Source of the DNA: Actinoplanes xinjiangensis
Lineage (GTDB): Bacteria > Actinomycetota > Actinomycetes > Mycobacteriales > Micromonosporaceae
Assembly: GCF_003148685.1 (NCBI RefSeq)
Contig: NZ_QGGR01000009.1
Span: 294,973 to 358,972, forward strand
DNA: 64,000 bases
Direction: 5' to 3'
The translations under genes and the position numbers were made by a program. The stretch's first letter is position 1, and every line of letters begins with the position of its first letter. Shown one piece after another: positions 41,356-49,339 of this stretch. The notes under the pieces are model-generated. The model searched no databases. It saw only the letters and a program-made list of their open reading frames with translations, and had not been told where the DNA came from.

Positions 41356-42423
41356 ATGCGATCGCACATCGCGCTCATGTCTGTTCCGCTGCACGCCCAC
41401 ATCACTCCGGTGCTGGGCGTCGCCGCCGAGCTCGTCGCCCGCGGCCACCGGGTCACGTTCGCCTCCGGCGGGGCCTTCGCCTCACTGATCGCCGAGACCG
41501 GCGCCACCCCGGTGACGTATCTGTCGACCTTCCCGGCCGACGGCGCACCCGGCGAAGGCTGGCTGGCCCCGGCCGTCGACGGCCGGCAGACCGCCCGGCG
41601 GTTCGGCCGCGAGCGCGACGCCGCCTTCCCACAGATCGTCGCGGCGTACGGCGCCGACCGGCCGGACCTGATCGTCCACGACACGGCCACGGCGTTCGCG
41701 CCACCGCTCGCCGACCTCTGGGGGGTGCCGCGGGTGCGGTTCTCACCGGCCCAGGTCTTCCTGTCGGCCGAGGACGACCCGCTCGTGCCCTCGGTGGTCG
41801 CCCTTCCGCGTTCCCTGCAGGTCAACGTGGATCAGGTGGGGCCGGAGCACCACTTCGTGGGGCCGGTGCCGTGGCATCGGCGGGCCGGCACGACATGGAC
41901 CGCCCCGAACAGCCGGCGGGTGGCGCTGGTGTCCCTCGGAACCACCCACCACGGCCGCACCGACGTTCCGGCCCGCTGCGCCGAAGGACTGGCGGCCGCC
42001 GGCTGGCACGTCGTGATCGTCACCGACGGCCCGCTCGACCTCGGCGAACCGGCCGGCAGCGTGGAGGTGCACCATGGCGTGGCACCGGCCCCGGTGCTGG
42101 AGAAGGCCGAGGTCGTCGTGACCGCGGGCGGTGCCGGAGACGCGCTGGACGGGCTGGCGCACGGCGTGCCGCTGGTGGTCGTGCCGCAGGGTGTCGAGCA
42201 GTTCCTGACCGCGGCCCGGATCCAGGCGCTCGGGGTGGGCCGGACGATCACCCCGGAGCGGTTCTCCGCGGCGGCGGTCCGGGCGGCGGCCGAAGAGCTC
42301 ACCGGCGATGCCGCGACCCGTACCGCCCTGGACACCATGCGCGCCGAGATCCTCCTGTCCGGTGGTGCGCCCGCCGCGGCCGACGTCATCGAGAAACAGC
42401 TCGCACGCGGTGACACGGCGTGA
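41356..42423 (+). CDS. GT1-family glycosyltransferase (macrolide/MGT type)
   Basis: 355 residues with the GT-B fold: an acceptor domain starting 'HIALMSVPLHAHITPVLGVAAELVARGH' and a donor domain with 'VALVSLGTTHHG', 'VVVTAGGAGDALDGLAHGVPLVVVPQGVEQ'. The usual HCGxGT loop reads AGGAGD, so the His that contacts the nucleotide sugar is missing, though many actinobacterial GTs vary there. It is divergent from the lanthipeptide operon. Cacaoidin, a class V lanthipeptide, is glycosylated on Tyr, and A1 cores here contain one Tyr; a tailoring role is plausible. Confidence 0.87.
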   Translation: MRSHIALMSVPLHAHITPVLGVAAELVARGHRVTFASGGAFASLIAETGATPVTYLSTFPADGAPGEGWLAPAVDGRQTARRFGRERDAAFPQIVAAYGADRPDLIVHDTATAFAPPLADLWGVPRVRFSPAQVFLSAEDDPLVPSVVALPRSLQVNVDQVGPEHHFVGPVPWHRRAGTTWTAPNSRRVALVSLGTTHHGRTDVPARCAEGLAAAGWHVVIVTDGPLDLGEPAGSVEVHHGVAPAPVLEKAEVVVTAGGAGDALDGLAHGVPLVVVPQGVEQFLTAARIQALGVGRTITPERFSAAAVRAAAEELTGDAATRTALDTMRAEILLSGGAPAAADVIEKQLARGDTA

Positions 42424-42440
42424 ATGCCGACGTCATCTTC

Positions 42441-42524
42441 ATGACACCGTTGTCATCACTTCGGTGACTCCCCGAACCGCCACCTGGACGGACGCCTTCC
42501 CACGGGGCTGTCCGTCCAGGTGGC
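42441..42524 (+). terminator. Inverted repeat and strong hairpin after the glycosyltransferase
   Basis: A small perfect inverted repeat ATGACA-CCGT-TGTCAT (42441-42456) is followed by a 15-bp perfect stem (42479-42493 with 42510-42524). The large hairpin is the likely terminator. The small repeat could be an operator for the following regulator. Confidence 0.65.
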
Positions 42525-42633
42525 CCACAACGGCCCGGTACGCAGGTATCCCCGAACGAAGTCAGCCGGGAGTATCGTGCAGAATCGGCCGATCACGACA
42601 TCAGATCAGCGACTGGAATTGCAGGTAGTCCAC

Positions 42634-43890
42634 ATGGCCACGCAGATTGTGCAGCCCGAGTTCGGGCGCCGTTTGCGGCGTCTGCGCATCGAGCGTGGAA
42701 TGTCGCAGCGCGATCTTGCCGTAGGCGTGGTCAATCAGTCCTACATCTCGCTGCTGGAGAAAGGCTCCCGCGTTCCGACGCTGGACGTCGTCAACCATTT
42801 GTCCGAGGTCCTCGGAGTTCCGGTGGACGAGCTCGCCGGTGTCGAGACCGGCTTCGCGCCACCGCCCGCGGCACCCGGGGTGTCCGGCACCGAGCTGGCC
42901 CGGGAGTTGATCGTCAGCAGCGCCGTCGACCAGGGCGACCTGTCCCGGGCCGAGCAGGTGCTGACCGGCGCGCTCCAGGAGGCCCGGCGCGACGGTCAGC
43001 CGGCCGCGATGCTCAGCCACGGGCTGGCCCTGGAACGGATCATGGACCAGCGCAACGACCGCAGCGGGCGGTACGAACTGCTCAACGAACTCGTCACGGT
43101 GGCCGAGCGGGCCGGGGTGCCGGAGGCGCTGGTGCGTACCCGGATCGCGCTTGCCGCGGCGGCCCGCGACGTGGGCCGGCTCACCGAGGCGTTCACCCAC
43201 ATCGAGCAGGCCCAGGCGGAGATCGCCGAGACCGCCTTCGTCGGCGGCAGTGAACACGTCCGCCTGCACGCCGTACACATCTCGATCCTCAGTGACGCCG
43301 GCGGCGGCGCCGAGGTCACCCGCATCGTCGACCGGATGGTGGCGATGGCGGCCGACGTGAAGAGCCTGACCATCTCCGGCCGGGCGCACTGGGTGGCCAG
43401 CATCGCGATGGCCCGCATCGGCGAGGTCGAACGGTCGCTGGAGCACCTGCGGTCGGCCCGGGAGATGCTGGCACACCCGACCACCTCCCTGCGGGACTGG
43501 GCCCGGTTCTCCATCGCGGCGGTCTCCGCGCTGATGGACGCGGACGTGGAGCTGAGCGAGATCACCTCCCGGATGGAGGCCGCCCGGGCGGCGATGGCCG
43601 CCGCCGAGACCGCGGCGACACCGTCGGCCGCGGCGAGCCTGGAGGTGCGGTACGCGGTGGCGGTCGGCGAACCGGAACGGGCGCTGGAGATCGCCGCCAC
43701 CGTCGACGAGACCGACCTCTCCGGTATCGAACAGGTGCGCTTCGTGCTCGCCGTGGGGCGTGCCCAGCGGCGCTGCGGCCGGACCGCGGAGGCGGCCGCG
43801 TCGTTGCGCCGGGCGGCCCAGTTGGCCGAGGCCGCAGCCGCGTACCGGCGGGCCAGCCAGATCTGGCGCGAGGTCACCGAACTCGGCTGA
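42634..43890 (+). CDS. XRE-family regulator with TPR-like C-terminal domain
   Basis: 418 residues. The N-terminal helix-turn-helix is clear ('FGRRLRRLRIERGMSQRDLA', 'VNQSYISLLEKGSRVPTLDVV'). The remaining 340 residues are repeated helical pairs rich in Ala, Glu and Arg, with TPR-like phasing ('AEQVLTGALQEARR', 'LTEAFTHIEQAQAEIAE', 'VERSLEHLRSAREML'). That architecture is shared with the RRNPP peptide-sensing regulators of Firmicutes (PlcR, Rgg) and with many actinobacterial pathway regulators. The ATG at 42634 precedes the HTH directly. It may control the adjoining lanthipeptide genes. Confidence 0.88.
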   Translation: MATQIVQPEFGRRLRRLRIERGMSQRDLAVGVVNQSYISLLEKGSRVPTLDVVNHLSEVLGVPVDELAGVETGFAPPPAAPGVSGTELARELIVSSAVDQGDLSRAEQVLTGALQEARRDGQPAAMLSHGLALERIMDQRNDRSGRYELLNELVTVAERAGVPEALVRTRIALAAAARDVGRLTEAFTHIEQAQAEIAETAFVGGSEHVRLHAVHISILSDAGGGAEVTRIVDRMVAMAADVKSLTISGRAHWVASIAMARIGEVERSLEHLRSAREMLAHPTTSLRDWARFSIAAVSALMDADVELSEITSRMEAARAAMAAAETAATPSAAASLEVRYAVAVGEPERALEIAATVDETDLSGIEQVRFVLAVGRAQRRCGRTAEAAASLRRAAQLAEAAAAYRRASQIWREVTELG

Positions 43891-43963
43891 CCACCACCGG
43901 CGGCCGACCCTCTGCCGAGGGCTCACACCCTCCTCGGTTCACCTCCTCGGTTCACGAAAGAAA

Positions 43964-43994
43964 ACGGCCTCCGCGCGGTGTGCGCGGAGGCCGT
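43964..43994. terminator. Hairpin terminator between convergent genes
   Basis: A 13-bp perfect stem (43964-43976 with 43982-43994) is flanked on the left by AAAGAAA, which reads as a U-rich tail for the leftward peptide gene. It may also end the XRE-TPR transcript. Confidence 0.82.
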
Positions 43995-44065
43995 TCGGGT
44001 AGGAAGGTCGCGGCTCCCTCGCTGCCGCGGCCGACCGGAGGTGTTCCGGTGCGGGCGTCCGGTCG

Positions 44066-44266
44066 TTACCAGGGCCAGTCGTTGGTGATCGGCTGCTTCG
44101 GGTCGGTGGGGACGCCGGGGCCGTCGGTCGGGAGGATGACGGGCGGCGGGGTGGTTCCGGTGGCCGACGCGGTCACGTGCGGGGCGGCGAGCTGCGCGCC
44201 GGTGAGGGCGATCGCGGCGGCGGCGAGGATGGTCGGCATCACCAGGTGGCGCGGGTTCTTCGTCAT
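44066..44266 (-). CDS. Small secreted peptide, candidate signal precursor
   Basis: 66 residues: basic start (MTKNPRH), hydrophobic signal-peptide core (VMPTILAAAAIALTGAQLAAP), then a short Pro/Thr-rich tail ending 'ITNDWPW'. No Cys and no known domain. It is convergent with the XRE-TPR regulator, with only a terminator between them. Small exported peptides beside XRE-TPR regulators are the hallmark of RRNPP signalling, so the C-terminal tail could be a pheromone; this is inference. Codon use is normal for the genome, which supports a real gene. Confidence 0.7.
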   Translation of the reverse strand: MTKNPRHLVMPTILAAAAIALTGAQLAAPHVTASATGTTPPPVILPTDGPGVPTDPKQPITNDWPW

Positions 44267-44550
44267 GGCTCAATGTCTACCGGTCCGGACGATGCCGGGT
44301 GGTTCCTGTATCGAAATCTTTGCGGATGACCCGGTACGGGGTGGCGGACCCGGGTGGGGTTCATCGTAAGATCGCCCGCCCCGCGGAACCCGGGCGAGTG
44401 TTTCGAAGGTTTCAATACAGCATTGAGAGCTGGTAACCGCGTTGTTGCAATTGTCCCGGCAGCGACCCGGGCATCGAAAGTCGTCCTACGCCTAATGCCT
44501 CGATCAGGGGCGAGCTGCCGCAATTGCCGGATCGGTATCGGAGGTTGGTC

Positions 44551-44964
44551 ATGTCCCTTTCCCGCCATTTCCGCCGTGTCCTGACCGCCGCGGTGGTGAT
44601 GACTGCAACGGCGGTCACCACAGCCGCGCCGGCGTTCGCGGCGTCCGTCATCCCGTCGAGCTGGACGGCGTCGTACGCCGGCGCCCAGGCCGGCGGCACT
44701 ACCAGCTATGTGCAGGACCCGTTCGGGGTCACTCGGACCGTGACCGTGAAGGGAGTCATCAAGACCGGCTCGGCGACGGGGTGCTTCCAGGCCGTGATCG
44801 ATGCCCAGGGAACGTCCTGGCGGTCGCCGACGACGTGTTCCGGCGAGACGGCGCAGTCCTTCCTCACCACGTTCAAGGCCGTGGCGATCGGTCAGGCGCC
44901 GTCCGTGCGCCTGTGCTCGGCTTCGGGTACGTCTGCCTGCGGCGCCGCGGTGCCTCTGTGGTGA
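44551..44964 (+). CDS. Secreted protein of unknown function
   Basis: 137 residues. A Tat/Sec-like signal peptide (MSLSRHFRRVLTAAVVMTATAV, cut near APAFAA) is followed by about 110 residues of beta-rich sequence with four Cys ('GCFQAVID', 'TTCSGE', 'LCSASGTSACG') that could form two disulfides. I do not recognise the family. The ATG at 44551 follows GGAGG. The 284 bases before it hold AT-richer sequence and no other gene that I can support. A strong terminator follows. Confidence 0.75.
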   Translation: MSLSRHFRRVLTAAVVMTATAVTTAAPAFAASVIPSSWTASYAGAQAGGTTSYVQDPFGVTRTVTVKGVIKTGSATGCFQAVIDAQGTSWRSPTTCSGETAQSFLTTFKAVAIGQAPSVRLCSASGTSACGAAVPLW

Positions 44965-44988
44965 CTCGTACCTGATCCCTCCCCCCGT

Positions 44989-45027
44989 CGACCGGGCCCA
45001 GTCATGAAATATGACTGGGCCCGGTCG
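44989..45027 (+). terminator. Strong hairpin terminator
   Basis: A 17-bp perfect stem (44989-45005 with 45011-45027) around GAAAT, followed by TTGTAT. Confidence 0.85.
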
Positions 45028-45213
45028 TTGTATGACGGGCCCGAGCTTGTCGAGAGATTGCTGTGAGTGTGCTGAGAACGCCCTCTTGCAGGGAGAATGC
45101 TCTAAACATCGACTGATGACAGTGATTGACGATCCGGCGTCGAGATATTACGCTCATGACTGCCTAGCGATGACACAAGTCAACTGATCGGGATCGAACG
45201 TACGGGGGTCGAA

Positions 45214-45483
45214 ATGAACGAGCGTGAACTCCTCGCCTTCGTGGCGGTCGCGGAGCACGGCCGGATGGATCTCGCTGCCAAAGCGCTGGGCTACTCGCAG
45301 CCCGCGGTCAGCTACCAGATCAAATGCCTGGAGATGACTCTCGGCGCCAAGCTGTTCGTCCGGACCTCGTCGGGTGTGACCCTCAGCCGCACCGGCGCGC
45401 TCATGCTGCCCTCGGCGCAGGCGGTGCTGACCCTCATGCGCGGCATCAAGGCGACGACCGGAGACCTGGCACTGGTCGCCTGA
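45214..45483 (+). CDS. Stand-alone LysR-type HTH protein
   Basis: 89 residues that contain only the LysR DNA-binding domain ('RELLAFVAVAEHGRMDLAAKALGYSQPAVSYQIKCLEMTLGAKLF' pattern) plus a short helix. The usual 200-residue effector domain is absent and a terminator follows at once. It may be a real single-domain regulator or a remnant. The start ATG and codon use look genuine, which favours a functional short protein. Confidence 0.8.
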   Translation: MNERELLAFVAVAEHGRMDLAAKALGYSQPAVSYQIKCLEMTLGAKLFVRTSSGVTLSRTGALMLPSAQAVLTLMRGIKATTGDLALVA

Positions 45484-45492
45484 GACTCACAG

Positions 45493-45526
45493 CGAAGCCC
45501 CCGGGAGTCTTCTCCCGGGGGCTTCG
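45493..45526. terminator. Hairpin terminator after the LysR-HTH gene
   Basis: A 14-bp perfect stem (45493-45506 with 45513-45526) with GC-rich arms CGAAGCCCCCGGGA. Its right arm merges into the tandem repeat that follows. Confidence 0.85.
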
Positions 45527-45690
45527 TCGTGCCGGTCAGGCGGCGAGCAGCGGCCGCACCACGAAGTAGAACAGGACCGGCTTCGTCGTGTGGGTCAGGC
45601 GGCGAACAGTGGCCGCACCACGAAGTAGAACAGGACCGGCTTCGTCGTGTGGGTCAGGCGGCGAACAGTGGCCGCACCACGAAGTAGAAG
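45522..45690 (-). repeat. Three tandem 59-bp repeats copying the pit gene 3' end
   Basis: The unit starting CTTCGTCGTG occurs at 45522, 45581 and 45640 (period 59). The innermost copy is the true end of the pit gene; the two outer copies hold the same terminal codons and stop outside the gene. The middle and inner copies are identical, the outer one differs at a few positions. Confidence 0.92.
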
Positions 45691-46664
45691 AGGCAGGCGA
45701 AGAACGCGGCGGCGGGGAACGTGGTGATCCAGGCGATCACGATGTTGCCGGCCACGTTCCAGCGGACCGCGCTGAGCCGCTTGGTCGCGCCCACGCCCAT
45801 GATCGCCGAGGTGATGGTGTGCGTCGTGGAGATCGGCGCGTGCAGCACCAGGGCGTTGAAGTAGAGCACCGAGCTGGCCACGGTCTCGGCCGCGAAGCCC
45901 TCGGCCGGCCCCAGGTCGATGATCTTGCGGCCCAGGGTGCGGATGATCCGCCAGCCGCCCGCGTAGGTGCCGGCCGCCAGCACGCTCGCCGAGGTCCAGT
46001 AGACCCACTCCGGGATGTGCGACGAATCCGACTGGAAACCGCCGGTGTACAGCGCCAGGACCACGATGCCCATCGTCTTCGCCGCGTCCTGCATGCCGTG
46101 CCCGACCGACATCGCCGCCGCCGAGACGGTCTGCGCCCAGCGGAACCCGCGGTTGAGCCGGCCCGGGTGCCCGCGCCGGAAGGCCCACATGATCCCGACC
46201 ATGACGACGAAGCCGAGGGCCAGGCCCACCAGCGGCGACACCACCATCGGGATCAGCACCTTGTTGATGATGTTGTCCCACTGGACGACACCCACGGTCG
46301 CGAAGAGCGTGGCCCCGACCAGGCCACCGAAGAGCGCGTGCGACGAACTGGACGGCAACCCGAAATACCAGGTGATCAGGTTCCACGTGATGGCGCCGAG
46401 CACGCCGGCGAAGACGATGCCCAGGCTGGGGATCCCGAGGGGCAGGTCGACCAGCCCGTCACCGACCGTCTTGGCCACCTCGGTGCCCAGGTGCGCACCG
46501 ATGAAGTTGCCGACCGCGGCCATGGCCAGGGCCACCCGCGGGGTGAGGGCACGGGTGCTGACGCTGGTGGCGATCGCGTTGGCGGCGTCGTGGAAGCCGT
46601 TCGTGTAGTCGAACGCCATCGCCGCGAGGATCACCGCCGCGACGGCGATGAATTCGGCATCCAC
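45654..46664 (-). CDS. pit: Inorganic phosphate transporter, Pit family
   Basis: 336 residues with about ten membrane helices and the twin PHO-4 signatures 'FDYTNGFHDAANAIATSVSTRALTP' and 'SVGHGMQDAAKTMGI', which carry out proton- or metal-phosphate symport. The GTG at 46664 is the only sensible start. It is coupled to a DUF47 gene 3 bases upstream, the normal partner. It adds a low-affinity phosphate route beside pstSCAB at 21-25 kb. Confidence 0.94.
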   Translation of the reverse strand: MDAEFIAVAAVILAAMAFDYTNGFHDAANAIATSVSTRALTPRVALAMAAVGNFIGAHLGTEVAKTVGDGLVDLPLGIPSLGIVFAGVLGAITWNLITWYFGLPSSSSHALFGGLVGATLFATVGVVQWDNIINKVLIPMVVSPLVGLALGFVVMVGIMWAFRRGHPGRLNRGFRWAQTVSAAAMSVGHGMQDAAKTMGIVVLALYTGGFQSDSSHIPEWVYWTSASVLAAGTYAGGWRIIRTLGRKIIDLGPAEGFAAETVASSVLYFNALVLHAPISTTHTITSAIMGVGATKRLSAVRWNVAGNIVIAWITTFPAAAFFACLFYFVVRPLFAA

Positions 46665-46667
46665 GCT

Positions 46668-47294
46668 CTAGGACTCCTTGACCGCGATGGTCTCGATGGT
46701 GTTCGCCACGTGCTCGAAGGCGTCGCAGGCGGCCTCCAGCTCGTCGACGACCTCCTTCATCTTCAGCACGGTCAGCGCGTCGTACTCCCCGGAGAAGAGA
46801 CGGACCAGCAGCATCCGGTACGCGCGGTCGCCGTCGTTCTCCAGGCGGTTGATCTCGATCCAGTACTCCTCCATGCCCTTCAGCGAGCGCAGTCGCGGCA
46901 TCGCCTCGGCGGTCACCTTGGCCTGCGTGTCCAGCACGGTGACCAGCTCGTGCATCTCCCGCGGCAGCGAGGGCAGATCGGTCAGGCCGTAGAGGTAGAG
47001 CAGGTTGCCGGCCGCCTCCAGGTGGTCCATCACATCGTCCAGCTGGGAGCCGAGCGAGTAGATGTCCTCCCGGTCGAACGGGGTGATGAAGGTGGAGTTG
47101 ATCTTCTTGTACAGCTCATGGGTGATGGAGTCGCTGTCGTGCTCCACATCGCTCAGCCGGTCGGCGACCGACTGGACGTCCACTCCGGGCAGCGCCAGCT
47201 CGTTGAGCAGCTCGGTGCCTTTGACCAGGTTCTGGGCCGCCCTGGTGAACAGTTCGTAGAAGGCCCCCTCGACGGGGCGGAATGAGAACTTCAC
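46668..47294 (-). CDS. DUF47 (PhoU-like) family protein
   Basis: 208 residues of all-helical PhoU-like sequence: 'FYELFTRAAQNLVKGTELLNEL', 'DRLSDVEHDSDSITHELYKKIN', 'TPFDREDIYSLGSQLDDVMDHLEA', which includes the metal-binding Glu/Asp clusters. DUF47 proteins accompany Pit transporters and probably regulate them. Cotranscribed with pit. Confidence 0.93.
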   Translation of the reverse strand: MKFSFRPVEGAFYELFTRAAQNLVKGTELLNELALPGVDVQSVADRLSDVEHDSDSITHELYKKINSTFITPFDREDIYSLGSQLDDVMDHLEAAGNLLYLYGLTDLPSLPREMHELVTVLDTQAKVTAEAMPRLRSLKGMEEYWIEINRLENDGDRAYRMLLVRLFSGEYDALTVLKMKEVVDELEAACDAFEHVANTIETIAVKES

Positions 47295-47379
47295 GGCGCG
47301 GACCTCGATCGACGGGCTTTATGAATGGATCTCGAAGGCATGCTATCGGTCCACGCGGGTTCACCCTTCGCGACGGCCC

Positions 47380-48336
47380 TTAAACCGCCTCGTGACGATT
47401 TGTTGTACGGGGTGCGTTCGGACGCGGCGCGGAACGGCGAACCGCCCTGGCCGGAAGGTGCGGCAGCGGAGTGCCGGCGGCGACCGGATTGCGGCGCAGG
47501 TGCCGGGCCAGTCCGGTCAGGTCGGTGTCGGCGATCACATCCACACCGGCCGCTCCCAGCTCGGTCCAGATCGCGGCGCGTGCCCTGCGGGAGCCGTCGT
47601 GCAGGCCGGAGAACCGGACCGTACGGCCGTCGGCGTGCCCGGCCCGGACCAGGGCGTGCAGCTGGTGGCGTTCCTCGGCGGTGATCGGCTCGCGACCGTC
47701 CCAGCCGAACCGCCGCGACCACGGCTCGCTGACCATCGGGACCAGTGACGGCGGGGCGGAGCGGGAGCCCAGGTCGTCGAAGGTGCCGTCGGCGAACGCG
47801 TACCGCTCGGCCTGCGCGGCGAGCAGCTCCCGGACGTCGATCACGCCGGTCACCGTGACGGTCACCGCGCCGGGGGCGAGCACCCCGTCGCGGCATCGGC
47901 TGAGTAGGGCGGAGTGGTCCTGCAGCTGCCGGTCCAGCACCCGGTAGGCGTGCAGCAGGGCCCTCGGGTCGCGGCTCGTCCCACCGAATTCGACCACCAG
48001 CCGGAACGGTGCCCGCTGGTCGGGCCAGAGCCGGCCGCCGGCGGCCCGGGCCCGGGTGAAGAGCGGGGCCAGGATCAGGCGGCGCAGAGTACGGCCGGGT
48101 TGCGGCCCGCCCGGGCCGAGGAACAGCTCGCCGTGCGGCCCCGGCGCCACCCGGACCGTCATGCCGGCCAGCCCGAGCCGCAGCACGCCCGGCAGTGGGT
48201 CGGTGGCGTCCGGGCCGATCAGCGCGTGCCCGGCCGGAAGGAACGGGCGGGGTCGGCGCATGATCGCGACCGAGACCGCACCGCCGGCTCCGGCCAGCCC
48301 GGCCAGTCCCCCCGCGATAGTCGCCATGTCCTGCAC
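47380..48336 (-). CDS. PI-PLC/GDPD-like protein lacking catalytic residues
   Basis: 318 residues. The C-terminal two thirds resemble the actinobacterial PI-PLC/glycerophosphodiesterase-like family ('RLVVEFGG', 'GAVTVTVTGVIDVRELLA', 'SLVPMVSEPWSRRFGW', 'VDVIADTDLTGLARHL'). The expected N-terminal catalytic motif with two His around an Asn-Asp pair is replaced by 'PAGHALIGPDATDPLPG', and the later His-Asp by 'FLGPGGPQ'. It is therefore likely inactive or changed in function. One N-terminal hydrophobic helix suggests membrane attachment. The family call rests on remembered patterns and needs an HMM search. Confidence 0.55.
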   Translation of the reverse strand: MQDMATIAGGLAGLAGAGGAVSVAIMRRPRPFLPAGHALIGPDATDPLPGVLRLGLAGMTVRVAPGPHGELFLGPGGPQPGRTLRRLILAPLFTRARAAGGRLWPDQRAPFRLVVEFGGTSRDPRALLHAYRVLDRQLQDHSALLSRCRDGVLAPGAVTVTVTGVIDVRELLAAQAERYAFADGTFDDLGSRSAPPSLVPMVSEPWSRRFGWDGREPITAEERHQLHALVRAGHADGRTVRFSGLHDGSRRARAAIWTELGAAGVDVIADTDLTGLARHLRRNPVAAGTPLPHLPARAVRRSAPRPNAPRTTNRHEAV

Positions 48337-48426
48337 CGAGCACCGTCCGATTCGTACTTTATGGGTATTTCATACTGTGGCACAGCCGATACCCGTAGAC
48401 GGGGAATGTCGCGCAGAATTCGTGTC

Positions 48427-49317
48427 ATGCCGTCACCCTCCGCGGTCGAGTTCGAGGCCCAGCGCTCCTACCTCATGGCCGTCGCCTATCGCATGCTCGG
48501 CAGTCGTGCCGAGGCCGAGGACGCGGTCCAGGAGGCCTGGCTGCGCTACGCGCATCAGACCGAGGAGATCCGGGACACGCGGGGGTGGCTCACCACGGTC
48601 ACCGCACGGATCTGCCTGGACCAGCTCAACTCCGCCCGGGTACGGCGTACCGCGTACCCCGGGGAGTGGCTGCCCGCCTTCGTGATCGAGCCGGACGCCG
48701 ATCCGGCCCACCGCGCCGAGCTGTCCGACCAGGTCAGCGTCGCCCTGCTCGTGGTACTCGAACGGCTGACCCCCGAGCAACGGGTGGCGTTCGTTCTGCA
48801 CGACGCGTTCGCGGTGCCGTTCGACGAGGTGGCCGCGGTGCTCGACAGCACACCCGCGGCCGCCCGGCAGCACGCCTCCCGGGCCCGTAAGGCGGTCGCC
48901 GACGGCGGGATCCGGCACACCGCCGGGCTCGCCGAACAGAAACGGGTGCTCAGTGCGTTCCTCGCCGCGGCACAGACCGGCGACATGCGTACCCTCGCGG
49001 CCGTGCTCGCACCCGATGTCGTCGCCATCGGCGACGGCGGCGGAGTCGTCCGCACCGCCCTGCGCCCGATCCTCGGCGCCGACAAGGTCGCCCGGTTCTT
49101 CTCCGGGCTGCTCAACTACCGTCTCGCCGACATCACCGATATCAAGGTCGAACCGGTCACCGTCAACGGCTCCGCCGCGATGCTGCTCCAGGGCACCCGC
49201 CCGGACGGCAGCCGGCTCGTCGTGGTCACCGCCGTCGCCGTCGACGAGGGGCGGATCACCGGCATCTTCAACCAGCAGAACCCGGAGAAGCTCAGGTTCG
49301 CCGACGACCCGGCCTGA
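48427..49317 (+). CDS. ECF41-type RNA polymerase sigma factor (SigJ-like)
   Basis: 296 residues. Sigma region 2 ('QRSYLMAVAYRMLGSRAEAEDAVQEAWLR') and region 4 ('LTPEQRVAFVLHDAFAVPFDEVAAVL') are followed by a SnoaL-like C-terminal domain with the ECF41 hallmarks 'DGGGV' and 'NQQNPEKL'. In this group the fused domain replaces an anti-sigma factor and tunes activity. The usual neighbour, a small oxidoreductase or CMD-family gene, is not adjacent here. ATG 48427 is used; ATG 48406 is an in-frame alternative. Confidence 0.93.
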   Translation: MPSPSAVEFEAQRSYLMAVAYRMLGSRAEAEDAVQEAWLRYAHQTEEIRDTRGWLTTVTARICLDQLNSARVRRTAYPGEWLPAFVIEPDADPAHRAELSDQVSVALLVVLERLTPEQRVAFVLHDAFAVPFDEVAAVLDSTPAAARQHASRARKAVADGGIRHTAGLAEQKRVLSAFLAAAQTGDMRTLAAVLAPDVVAIGDGGGVVRTALRPILGADKVARFFSGLLNYRLADITDIKVEPVTVNGSAAMLLQGTRPDGSRLVVVTAVAVDEGRITGIFNQQNPEKLRFADDPA

Positions 49318-49339
49318 GATCAGCCGGCCGCACCGTCGC

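Noticed and set aside
48361..48394. Inverted repeat before the ECF41 sigma gene (ATGGGTAT/ATACCCGT)
   Set aside because: Short, one mismatch, 20-base spacer; I could not tell it from chance and it does not match the ECF41 promoter pattern.
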